Positions 60,101 to 61,944 of a DNA stretch of 64,000 nucleotides are shown piece by piece. The number at the start of each line of letters is the position of its first letter. The first letter of the stretch is position 1. Made by a program: the position numbers and the translations under genes. The stretch comes from Branchinecta lynchi. Taxonomy: Eukaryota; Arthropoda; Branchiopoda; Anostraca; Branchinectidae. The notes below the pieces were generated by a model. That model worked only from the letters and a program-made list of their open reading frames with translations, searched no databases and was not told the DNA's origin. The stretch spans positions 21,353,464 through 21,417,463 of the forward strand of contig JAKZAP010000007.1 of NCBI GenBank assembly GCA_023053575.1. The letters run 5' to 3'.

Positions 60101-61394
60101 CACGTGCTCGTGAAGCCTTTCAGTTATGAGTTTGTGGGAACGATGATGGCTTTATGTAATCTCTACAAAGTGGCGATTACTACCCAAAGAAGAAGCGGCT
60201 AGTGATAAATTTAGCCATTATTTACATAACCTTTTTTGGTCGAACTGTTGGAGATTTATGTGGGCTTCCGTTTTCTGTTTGAAACAAGAATAAAACGCTT
60301 AGCAAGATTGTATCGGCTATATAAAATGAGGAAACTTTAGTTCGTGTTTTGGACCAACTTTTGGTTGTCGGATATAAAATTCGAAGACCGTGAACGAACA
60401 AGTGCGCAGTCGCTCAAACCTGGAGTGTGAAAGTAAAATGTTTATCACGTCCTATAACGAAACACGTTAGAACCAAGACATTTCACATCCCCAATATTTA
60501 CACCTTTTCTTCTTGAAAATTAAGCAGAAATGACAGAAAAACGTCAAAGCGAATTAAAGAAATGGATAGCCCACTGCCAAATATTTATCTACATCGCTAC
60601 TTTTTATTTACAAACCAGCCAAATGTTTTCTTTTTGTCTGAATTTTTTGTAAAAGGACCCATCGTAGCGATTGCCAATGCTTAATGACATTTATTAATTC
60701 TTAGACGTGGAGACCCAAATTTCATATGTTACGTTCTAAACCCGCTAACGAAATCACAGTACTCTTTACACTTGCCATTATCCACTATTTTCCGTGCGCA
60801 TTGTGCTCCCGACGAGTGATCGCGTATCATGCTATGAATGTGTAAAACCGCATCCGTTATCCGTTGTAAACATTGTTTGAATAAATGTATAGCCGGTTAT
60901 TTGAATTTCGTCGTTTTTTGCTAGAAGTCAGTGGGCCCAGGAAAAGGCTTAACAAAGCCAAGGCCGTGGATAATTTGTAAAAAGCAGAGCCTAGTTATAC
61001 AGTATTCAAATAGTTTTGAATATTGGAACATAAACAGTAAATAGTGCGAGGGATGCTTTAACTATTGTTGCCACACTGTTCCTGTGTTTATAGCCAAGAG
61101 CGGCCTTTTTTTCAATGGGCATTTGCTGTCATTGCAGAAACTAAGCGTTAGAAGCAAAAAAGAAATCTGTAATTACATATGTTCGGCTTAGATCGAACAA
61201 CAACCACATAGCCTTCCGGTGGTATTTCTTTTCCGAACTTAATTACATTTAACAATTACAGGTTTGCGGTCTAAAGTGGTCGCCTGACAATCAGTATTTA
61301 GCATCCGGCGGCAACGACAATAAACTCTTTGTTTGGAGCCTCCATTCCCTTCAACCTGTCCAGACGTATACGGAACATATCGCGGCAGTGAAAG
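11724..61394 (+). CDS. fzr: Fizzy-related/Cdh1 APC/C co-activator, partial, six internal exons
   Basis: WD40 co-activator of the anaphase-promoting complex (APC/C), the ubiquitin ligase that destroys cyclins in late mitosis and G1. Exons 11724-11918, 20634-20762, 21659-21847, 37018-37115, 45026-45152 and 61262-61394 join in one frame (871 nt, 290 codons plus 1 base), all with GT-AG borders. Order seen: linker with LLRNE, SP-rich basic segment (LLRSPRKP), then propeller from VLDAPELQDDFYLNLVDWSS to YTEHIAAVK. VGLGSCVYLW, SGSRDRSILQRD and ASGGNDNKLFVW fit Cdh1/FZR better than Cdc20. Missing here: the N-terminus with the C-box (DRFIPSR type) and the last blades with the IR tail. The family is about 480-500 residues, so roughly 60% is present. 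The introns (8.7, 0.9, 15.2, 7.9 and 16.1 kb) are packed with mobile elements. Identity rests on recalled family motifs, not a search, but is very secure. Confidence 0.96.
11957..12172 (+). repeat. G repeat, copy 2
   Basis: Second copy, starting about 40 bp after the donor of fzr exon a: CTCCTTGCCGATGCAAAACC and TGGTCATATAGAGTATTC. Confidence 0.55.
12390..13135. repeat. H-family foldback split by a P-family insertion
   Basis: The left arm (CAGCTAGGATATTCTCCAGC, then the 'CTTCTTGGCAAGGG' motif) ends at 12487. The right arm (AGCCTCAAGAGGACCC ... GCTGGAATATCTCTCAGCT) resumes at 13059. The 571 bp between are a P element, so H was here first. Confidence 0.65.
12488..13058 (+). mobile_element. P-family element, internally deleted
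   Basis: Both ends are intact (TTTTTGGGATCCCAGAACGT and GGGATCCCATCGAAACC..TTGTTC) but only one or two tandem units remain. It is inserted in an H foldback whose arms resume on each side. Confidence 0.7.
13222..13560 (+). repeat. E repeat, copy 1 (uninterrupted)
   Basis: ACAACTCTTACTAGAAATGA through GTGTGAAAGAGTATCGGTCA. Same order as 39086-39605 but without the M element. Confidence 0.55.
13575..13715 (+). promoter_or_regulatory. possible small first exon with TATA-like box
   Basis: GTGTGACGTGC, CTTATAAGACG and AACAATGGCGAAAGACGAGG lie in promoter order. The frame reads MAKDEDLISVQFHKG... and meets a donor-like ATAG|GTAAGA at 13710. But the GGGTCCTTTAA MITE end follows at once, so it may be part of an element. 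Confidence 0.25.
14094..14527. mobile_element. TTAA-ended element with TTAAAGGACACCTGA termini
   Basis: TTAAAGGACACCTGACC at the left and ATTCAGGTGTCCTTTAA at the right are inverted. 434 bp, with no interior related to T. The open frames inside do not resemble a known protein. Confidence 0.5.
14580..14720. repeat. H-family half element
   Basis: Right-arm type copy with degenerate hammerhead core, then AAAATTCAGTTGACTTACCG as in the complete copies. Confidence 0.5.
14614..14657 (+). ncRNA. degenerate hammerhead-like motif
   Basis: GAGC, ATGAAGA (first core C lost), stem II, GAA, ATAT, G, GCTC. Stem I pairing is kept, but the missing core C and G at the cleavage site predict no activity. Confidence 0.3.
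14721..16007. other. unique intron sequence
   Basis: AT-rich; a short C-run at 15692. No coding or repeat signal. Confidence 0.45.
16008..16320. repeat. 313-bp near-complete palindrome
   Basis: ATAACACAAGGATGCGCGGT at the left mirrors ACTGCGTCTCCTTGTATTAT at the right. Arms of about 140 bp include GTTTCAACAGACAACACTT and its inverse AAGTGTTGTCTGTTGAAAC. No relation to the other families seen. Confidence 0.65.
16321..20370. other. unique intron sequence
   Basis: Four kb between fzr exons a and b with no recognised gene. A 141-codon frame (17459-17884) shows no family motif. Worn H-like tail at 19770-19845 and C/G runs at 19663 and 19928. Confidence 0.45.
20371..20541. repeat. U-family foldback MITE
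   Basis: GTATTTGCTACTGGGATTAA and its inverse TTAATCCCAGTAGCAAAT-type arm fold back; outer CTGTATAAAG / GTGTACAGTG. Copy at 49977. It ends 93 bp before fzr exon b. Confidence 0.6.
20634..20762 (+). CDS. fzr: fzr exon b: SP-rich basic segment
   Basis: 129 bp, 43 codons, phase 0/0, acceptor ATTTTATTTTCAG, donor AAG|GTTAGT. The peptide carries LSPYSVSPLS and QKLLRSPRKPVRKIPKIPYK, the conserved stretch just before the propeller. The SP and SPRK sites are of the CDK-phosphorylation type known to hold Cdh1 off the APC/C in S, G2 and M. The donor GTTAGT is weaker than the other donors of this gene, and a rearranged repeat starts about 36 bp beyond it. Confidence 0.95.
20799..21125. mobile_element. 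P-type ends in inverted arrangement
   Basis: Left: TTTTTGGGATCCCAGAAGGT with GTCCGTCTGTAAGCA. Right, inverted: GACGGACGGACGGACGGACT, then ACGAAATCGTCC and GAGATCCCAATAA. So two 5' ends face each other and the tandem units are missing. It starts about 36 bp after the donor of fzr exon b. Confidence 0.5.
21126..21435 (+). mobile_element. Q-family 3' part
   Basis: AAGCAAACGATACATTTCGG, CAAGGGCCCATGATG, then CCTTGCAAGTTTACAGCTTC and TAGCTCTTG match the 3' half of other Q copies. It is fused to the P-type ends before it. Confidence 0.45.
21659..21847 (+). CDS. fzr: fzr exon c: first WD40 blade
   Basis: 189 bp, 63 codons, phase 0/0, donor AAG|GTAAGA. The acceptor tract is unusual: it is TTAATTAATTAATCTAG, with few pyrimidines. 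The peptide begins VLDAPELQDDFYLNLVDWSS and includes VGLGSCVYLWSA and LCDLSTESDSVTSVGWSEK. This is the most conserved block of Cdh1/Cdc20 proteins and makes the first blade. LQDD and TSQVTRLCDL are Cdh1-type. Confidence 0.97.
22026..22270. repeat. H-family foldback, near-perfect arms
   Basis: Arms 22026-22115 and 22181-22270 are inverted repeats with 5 mismatches in 90 bp by eye. The ends are ATTTATTCA..AACAATGTTT. Each arm carries a hammerhead-like core facing opposite ways. It starts 179 bp after exon c of fzr. Confidence 0.8.
22065..22124 (-). ncRNA. hammerhead-ribozyme-like motif (best paired copy)
   Basis: On the - strand: GATTG-A-CAGC, core CTGACGA, stem II with AAGGGCC pairing back to GG(A)CCCTT, then GAA, AATT, C, GCTG-ATGAA-CAATC. 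CAGC pairs with GCTG and GATTG with CAATC, giving a two-part stem I with an internal loop as in type I hammerheads. The cleavage-site base would be C after U. Stem III is only a self-complementary AATT, so activity would need a dimer. It lies in the left arm of the foldback 22026-22270. Confidence 0.5.
22271..23589. other. unique intron sequence
   Basis: AT-rich, nothing recognised. Confidence 0.45.
23590..23720 (+). promoter_or_regulatory. promoter-like segment: CCAAT boxes and GC box
   Basis: GATTGGTTT (23600), GACCAATCATAAAC (23632) and GGAGGCGGGGCTTG (23651) lie within 70 bp, followed by an ATG at 23718 opening a 102-codon frame. No TATA box and no recognisable protein. Could be a chance grouping inside the fzr intron. 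Confidence 0.25.
24471..24695. mobile_element. hAT-like MITE with G- and C-tracts
   Basis: CAAGGGCGTCACTA and TAGTGACGCCCCTG ends. The flanks ATAGTCAG and GCAGTCAC share AGTCA. Inside, a G-tract and a C-tract can pair. A left-end relic is at about 45488. Confidence 0.5.
24696..25320. other. unique intron sequence
   Basis: A - strand frame (24918-25115, YKSRPISIKLRYRQLEGQDP) looks protein-like but lacks good splice borders. No call. Confidence 0.35.
25617..26452. repeat. R-family long foldback element
   Basis: Ends TTAAAGTTTGACTGAAAAGC and GCTTTTCAGTTAAACTTTAA. The arms (each about 400 bp) share inverted boxes such as TTCTACTATGACGCGGA and CTGGCGAAGACTGCTTAGTG. The turn is near 26040. A half copy in inverse order lies at 25320-25615. 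Confidence 0.65.
26440..27020. repeat. about 235-bp tandem repeat, two to three diverged units
   Basis: 'GCTGACTTTTCAGTTAAACT' and 'CCAAGATGTGAAAATAAGCT' recur near 26700 and 26920. Between them 'GGGCCAGCAGT' recurs near 26490 and 26810. Confidence 0.45.
26598..26725. repeat. short H-type palindrome without ribozyme core
   Basis: GATACGTCAGCTGAAATTCA directly meets its inverted copy (AGCTGATTTATCCGTTTTGC), so the ends of an H element are joined with the middle deleted. Then comes the tail GTCAGCTTGGGCTGAAGGAA shared with 30780-30830 and 59905-59935. Confidence 0.5.
27091..27179 (-). CDS. candidate nested-gene downstream exon
   Basis: On the - strand a pyrimidine-rich acceptor (TTTTCAATTCCGTTCCACAG) leads into 29 codons, RIRRKLAPPLIRNVPLDLPS then TEFTYDGR (after a first P), ending at a GA|GTAAGT donor. 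The splice signals are good, but the phase (0) does not follow from exon 28085-28236, which ends in phase 2. An intermediate exon or a separate transcript would be needed. Function unknown. Confidence 0.3.
27735..27850. repeat. short GGGTTACTTT tandem array
   Basis: GGGTTACT recurs six times with 10-11 bp spacing between GTGTACGAGTTAC and GTGTACGAAGTTAC. GGTCACCAAG and TTGGTGACC stand outside as inverted boxes. Confidence 0.5.
28085..28236 (-). CDS. candidate nested-gene exon, GRVYLFGG-containing
   Basis: Open on the - strand for 50 codons plus 2 bases, ending at a good donor (GGAG|GTAAGG) and starting after TTCAG. The peptide contains ADFKGRVYLFGGSYRKSMEE and then AREDLRRVERFPKYAMEQRE. Basic/acidic balance and codon flow look coding. 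The pattern 'KGR-VYL-GG-(x)-EEAREDL' loosely resembles an AP2/ERF-type DNA-binding fold; a kelch-like GG turn is the other reading. I do not recognise a gene. The upstream 35-bp exon joins it in frame across a 72-bp intron. Confidence 0.4.
28309..28343 (-). CDS. candidate nested-gene mini-exon
   Basis: A 35-bp segment on the - strand bounded by a very good 3' splice signal (branch-like CTACTAAC, then ATATTTCCGTTTCAG) and a perfect donor (GATG|GTAAGT). In the phase that joins exon 28085-28236 it reads FRWVGGEAKWM. Just upstream on the same strand (28380-28454) is a plausible start, MAEEINFASLG, but I cannot place its donor. Confidence 0.35.
28963..29362. mobile_element. hAT-like MITE with 8-bp target duplication
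   Basis: CAGAGATGGGCGGATTTG and GTTTGCCCATATCTG are inverted ends. The flanks ATTGCAAC (28955-28962) and ATTGCAAT (29363-29370) match at 7 of 8, the hAT signature. The interior is made of GAATCCGAATC boxes. Confidence 0.65.
29416..29764. mobile_element. TTAA-ended element
   Basis: TTAAAGGACACCTCGCAC to GACTGGTCCTTTAA. It encloses a short open frame (29530-29733, rich in R, D, E) that I do not recognise. Confidence 0.4.
29765..30617. other. unique intron sequence
   Basis: Only the (TA)n tract stands out. Confidence 0.45.
30168..30194. repeat. (TA)n microsatellite
   Basis: About 13 TA units after GCGTCC. Confidence 0.85.
30618..30830. repeat. H-family foldback element
   Basis: Ends AGTGCAAAATGGATACGTCA and TGACGTATCCGTTTTGCACT are inverted. 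The ribozyme-like core is in the left arm. The shared GCTGAAGGAATATTTA tail follows. Confidence 0.7.
30662..30705 (-). ncRNA. hammerhead-ribozyme-like motif
   Basis: On the - strand: GAGC, CTGAAGA, a stem II hairpin, GAA, ATAT, A, GCTC. All invariant core bases are present, and GAGC/GCTC forms stem I with a further TTTT/AAAA beyond a small bulge. Stem III is a palindromic ATAT. The site base is A, allowed by the NUH rule. Confidence 0.45.
31023..31313. mobile_element. S-family MITE (GAGCGTGTTCCA ends)
   Basis: TAGAGCGTGTTCCACCC and GGATGGAACACGCTCTTA are inverted. The interior has repeated TAGTTACTA boxes and 'TTGCTTACCATGC'. Confidence 0.6.
31466..31636. mobile_element. M-family MITE (CAAGGCCGTATCC ends), perfect 8-bp duplication
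   Basis: CGTATCCAGGAATTTATTTC to CCCTGGATACGGCCTTG. CTCATTGG stands on both sides (31458-31465 and 31637-31644). G-tract and C-tract arms; AACACATAGATCAGAGG in the middle. Confidence 0.65.
31637..32546. other. unique intron sequence
   Basis: TGGCTCATTGGTC boxes recur at about 31330, 31455, 31634 and 31727, hinting at an older repeat split by M. No gene. Confidence 0.4.
32547..33223. mobile_element. 677-bp TTAA-ended element, copy 1
   Basis: Ends TTAAAGTTCAATGGGCACAT and, inverted, TTAAAGCACAATGGACACTT agree at most positions. Nearly the same as 37199-37877. A 70-codon - strand frame (33001-33213) survives in both but with about 8 replacements, so it is not obviously conserved as protein. 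Confidence 0.6.
33218..33900 (+). repeat. diverged direct repeats
   Basis: 'ACGAGGTCTTGTTG(A/C)ATCCAT' at about 33290 and 33758 and 'CTATCAGTCTGCTTTTACC' at about 33850 mark three worn copies of about 100 bp. Confidence 0.4.
33338..33445 (-). repeat. T-family fragment
   Basis: The inverse of GGATAATTTGTAAAAAGCAG-type T interior is readable here (TTAACAAATTATCAGCGGCT). Confidence 0.35.
33961..34850 (+). mobile_element. Q-family element with its own terminal hairpin
   Basis: Opens with a perfect 12-bp stem (AGGTAGACTACG / CGTAGTCTACCT, loop TAG). There follow 'GGGGGAACCGGAAATCTTGT', 'GTTAGGACGATGAAACTTGG', A-rich segments with 'CCAAGGGCCCATG', and CCTTGCAAGTGCAATATGAG at the end. Confidence 0.55.
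34851..36231. other. unique intron sequence
   Basis: AT-rich with A-tracts, nothing recognised. Confidence 0.45.
36232..36352. repeat. H-family fragment broken by a foldback MITE
   Basis: AATTCAGCTGACGTATCCGT and, at 36331-36352, GGTTTTGAGCGTGAAGAGGA belong to H. The sequence then switches to the MITE at 36350, which appears inserted. Confidence 0.5.
36350..36550. repeat. V-family foldback MITE, copy 1
   Basis: ACACTGCGTAAAATCCGAGC opens and TACGCAGTGTGTAAATGCAC closes. Inner arms TTCTAGCAATACGGACGTAT face each other. Confidence 0.65.
36627..36840. repeat. V-family foldback MITE, copy 2
   Basis: TGGTGCATTTACACACTGCG to CGCAGTGTGTAAATCCACCA; arms of about 90 bp. It sits 76 bp after copy 1 and 177 bp before fzr exon d. 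The 76 bp between resemble 48670-48725 inverted. Confidence 0.7.
37018..37115 (+). CDS. fzr: fzr exon d: second WD40 blade
   Basis: 98 bp, phase 0 in and 2 out, acceptor TTTCTCTCTGTTTTAG, donor GAG|GTAAGT type. The peptide GHLMAVGTHKGTVQIWD is a textbook WD repeat, followed by KCIQVLDGHTA and a split arginine codon completed in the next exon. It lies about 180 bp after a pair of long foldback elements. Confidence 0.96.
37199..37877. mobile_element. 679-bp TTAA-ended element, copy 2
   Basis: Direct-orientation near-copy of 32547-33223 with the same inverted ends. It starts 84 bp after the donor of fzr exon d. Confidence 0.6.
38047..38193. mobile_element. M-family MITE
   Basis: CAAGCCCGTATCCAGGAATG to CCTGGATACGGCCTTG. 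The flanks AATTGGGG and CATTGGGG match at 7 of 8. Confidence 0.6.
38337..38636. mobile_element. T-family MITE
   Basis: Same interior as 11328-11697 with an internal deletion. Ends TTTAAATGACC and GGATCCTTTAA. Confidence 0.6.
39086..39605 (+). repeat. E repeat, copy 2 with M insertion
   Basis: Same sequence as E1 with 39176-39344 inserted. It resumes at TGTGGAATTAACGATTTTCT. Confidence 0.55.
39176..39344. mobile_element. M-family MITE inserted in repeat E2
   Basis: CAGGCCCGTGTCCAGGAATT to CCTGGAAACGGCCTTG. The flanks CGTGTGGG and CATGTGGA match at 6 of 8. The surrounding repeat E2 is continuous without it, as shown by E1. Confidence 0.6.
39655..39950. mobile_element. S-family MITE, opposite orientation
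   Basis: TGAGCGTGTTCCACCTGACT at the left; the interior matches 31023-31313 inverted (GTAAGCAAATAGTTACTG). The right end is worn. Confidence 0.5.
39951..41840. other. unique intron sequence
   Basis: A palindromic patch at 40480-40600 (ATTCAGCATAAAATTTAGCA and TTTTATGCTGAATTAATGCT). Otherwise nothing recognised. Confidence 0.4.
41841..43570. repeat. R-family element interrupted by a P element
   Basis: TTAAAGTTTAACTGATAAGC opens and AGCTAAACTTTAAAG closes. The sequence follows R copy 25617-26040 up to 42188 and resumes at 43487 (ATCGGGTCTTCAAGCC). The intervening 1.3 kb is the P element. Confidence 0.65.
42189..43486 (+). mobile_element. P-family element, longest copy, readable empty site
   Basis: Has TTTTTGGGATCCCAAAACGT, a GTCC/GTCT microsatellite (42241-42292), and tandem units near 42480, 42618, 42754, 42890, 43027 and 43164 (about 136 bp apart). 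It ends GGGATCCCATCGAAACC..GTTC. It interrupts an R element; the uninterrupted R copy gives the pre-insertion sequence. Confidence 0.75.
43571..45025. other. unique intron sequence before exon e
   Basis: Ends in the T-run of the exon e acceptor. No gene or clear repeat. Confidence 0.45.
45026..45152 (+). CDS. fzr: fzr exon e: third WD40 blade
   Basis: 127 bp, phase 2 in and 0 out. The acceptor follows a run of 19 T (TTTTTCAG) and the donor is GAG|GTAAGT. The peptide VGALAWNGDMLSSGSRDRSI then LQRDTRTSPQYIERKLAAHRQE matches the family closely; SGSRDR..LQRD separates Cdh1 from Cdc20. With exon d it makes 75 whole codons, which supports both borders. Confidence 0.96.
45233..45650. mobile_element. 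S-family MITE interrupted
   Basis: S interior 45233-45385, then unrelated sequence with hAT-like GCAGGGGCGTCAC (about 45490). S resumes at 45590 and ends GGGTGGAACACGCTCTTA. Confidence 0.45.
45655..45960. repeat. diverged repeats of CGTCCACGCGAAAATG
   Basis: CGTCCACGCTAAATGAC (about 45698), CGTCCACGCGAAAATGC (about 45753), CGTACACGCGAAATGAG (about 45904) and ATCCACGCGAAAATGAC (about 45938). A GC-rich patch, probably a worn element. Confidence 0.4.
45961..47064. other. unique intron sequence
   Basis: Holds the hairpin at 46059. No gene. Confidence 0.4.
46059..46094. other. strong hairpin
   Basis: ATGCCCCTCAG and CTGAGGGGCAT form an 11-bp perfect stem around a 12-nt loop, followed by TTTT. 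A terminator-like shape, but in this eukaryotic intron more likely a small palindrome of unknown role. Confidence 0.6.
47065..47150. repeat. H-family fragment
   Basis: Single arm with 'GTTCTTGGCAAGGGTCCTCT' and a hammerhead-like core; no second arm visible. Confidence 0.5.
47078..47121 (-). ncRNA. degenerate hammerhead-like motif
   Basis: On the - strand: CAGC, CTGAAGA, stem II with one mismatch, GAA, ATAC, C, ACTG. The core is intact. The innermost stem I pair is a C/A mismatch, and the stem III palindrome is lost. Confidence 0.3.
47151..48417. other. unique intron sequence
   Basis: Nothing recognised. Confidence 0.45.
48418..48562. mobile_element. M-family MITE
   Basis: GGTCGTATCCAGGAATTTAT to CAGATACGGCCTG with long G and C runs. 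The target duplication is not clear. Confidence 0.5.
48813..49189. mobile_element. T-family MITE, intact ends
   Basis: TTAAAGGACCTTTCTCACC and GCAAGGGGTCCTTTAA. About 377 bp, close to the 11328 copy throughout. Confidence 0.65.
49190..51395. other. mostly unique intron sequence
   Basis: Only the U foldback at 49977 is recognised. The rest is AT-rich up to the giant inverted repeat. Confidence 0.45.
49977..50136. repeat. U-family foldback MITE
   Basis: CACTGTAAAAAGTTT and TTTTGTTTTACAGTG ends; same inner arms as 20371-20541 (TTGCTACTCCGATTAATCTT). Confidence 0.65.
51396..54393 (-). mobile_element. Q-family element, left arm of a giant inverted repeat
   Basis: On the - strand it begins with a 13-bp hairpin (TATGGCACTTGAG / CTCAAGTGCCATA, 54363-54392) and GTCCGTCAGTCGGTCTGTCG-type sequence. 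It consists of diverged about 150-bp units with 'CCAAGTTTCATC' and C-tracts, and ends at CTTGTAC..GTACAAG near 51432. About 700 bp longer than the right arm because of a tandem expansion at 52.8-53.64 kb. The open frames here are repeat artefacts. Confidence 0.65.
52799..53640. repeat. tandem expansion within the left Q arm
   Basis: 'GGACCTGTGCTTGTTTTTCC' or near copies occur at about 52818, 52952, 53381 and 53514, in units of about 134 bp, with one longer period. The right arm has the same box once (about 55360). Confidence 0.7.
54507..56805 (+). mobile_element. Q-family element, right arm of a giant inverted repeat
   Basis: Starts with hairpin 54507-54536 (one mismatch), then the same units in the opposite direction to the left arm. 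It ends with hairpin CTTGTAC..GTACAAG (56755-56777) and GAGCTCGTAGCTCTTGTTTT. Arm-to-arm identity looks about 90% or more by eye. Spacer 54394-54506. Confidence 0.65.
56970..57155. repeat. possible M-related relic
   Basis: GGGCTGTATCAAGAG at the left and TTTCCTGGATCAGGGCTG at the right, with ACCCCCGAAACATTCAAAAC inside as in M. Ends are poor. Confidence 0.3.
57156..58183. other. unique intron sequence
   Basis: An 84-codon frame at 57510-57764 shows no known motif. Confidence 0.4.
58184..58335. repeat. clustered direct and inverted GACCGTGGTATCTG boxes
   Basis: GACCGTGGTATCTG at 58224 and 58308, AGATACCACGGTC inverted at 58280, and GACCGTGGTCG at 58184. A short foldback just before P element 58366. 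Confidence 0.5.
58366..59534 (+). mobile_element. P-family element
   Basis: Same start and end signals as the copies at 9271 and 42189, GTCC microsatellite at 58422-58442, five to six diverged tandem units, one with a deletion near 58810. No coding capacity. Confidence 0.7.
59617..59940. repeat. H-family foldback element, long arms
   Basis: Ends TTTGACAGTGCTAAACGGAT and CCGTTTTGCACTGTCAAA. The arms also contain CAAGCTGGAAAATGAACTTG and its inverse, so nearly the whole 280 bp can fold back. It lies directly after P element 58366-59534. Confidence 0.7.
59811..59854 (+). ncRNA. degenerate hammerhead-like motif
   Basis: GAGC, CTGAAGA, stem II, AAA (G to A in the invariant GAA), ATGT, A, GCTC. 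Stem I pairing is kept; the lost G predicts inactivity. Confidence 0.25.
60701..61061. mobile_element. T-family MITE, diverged, with H fragment inside
   Basis: GACGTGGAGACCCAAATTTC and GCGAGGGATGCTTTAA frame a T copy. An H terminal fragment sits at 60849-60890. It ends 200 bp before fzr exon f. Confidence 0.5.
60849..60890. repeat. H-family terminal fragment
   Basis: ATCCGTTGTAAACATTGTTT then GAATAAAT, identical to the end of the element at 22270. Confidence 0.45.
61262..61394 (+). CDS. fzr: fzr exon f: fourth WD40 blade
   Basis: 133 bp, phase 0 in and 1 out, acceptor TTTAACAATTACAG, donor AAAG|GTAAGA. The peptide VCGLKWSPDNQYLASGGNDN continues KLFVWSLHSLQPVQTYTEHI and AAVK. The family goes on with AIAWSPH and at least three more blades. 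No matching exon is visible in 61395-64000, so the next one lies outside the window. Confidence 0.96.
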
Positions 61395-61796
61395 GTAAGA
61401 GTTTTGTTTTATTTTTATTACTTTTCTCGGCTAAAACTAATTCGTAATTTTTTACTGATTTTATTTCCCTGTACCGTATCGAAATCGCAGAATAATCCGA
61501 AAATACTAAGCTCACGATATAACAACAAAACTACAGGAGCTTCATGATAATCTGGACAAGCTTGTCATCGGCTTACTCCATATCACGGGCTCATCCGTTT
61601 GCTATGTTGATTTTTGTGTCTAGTTTCTTTTACTAGTTGTACTCTTTTTTACTCCACTGTCTTCACATTGTCGTGGTGCAGTGGGTTACAAATAAATTAT
61701 TATTTTTATTATAGTGCACTATTCACTCGAGCCCATCGTCATAATTATATTGACTTACCTACCAAGGGGCTGCCCACTCTCGACTTTTATGTACAG

Positions 61797-61944
61797 CAAG
61801 TTTCCGGTGCCCCCCCCCCCCCGAAACATACAAAAATACTCATTTTTATAGTCTTTTTCCTCTGATTTATGTCTACTTTGTACTTTTTGGTCCGACCGGC
61901 AGGCAACCCCCCCCCCCCGAAATAAATTCCTGGATACAGGCCTG
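61797..61944. mobile_element. M-family MITE, opposite orientation
   Basis: C-run, then CATTTTTATAGTCTTTTTCC, a second C-run and AATAAATTCCTGGATACAGG. About 400 bp after fzr exon f. Confidence 0.5.
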
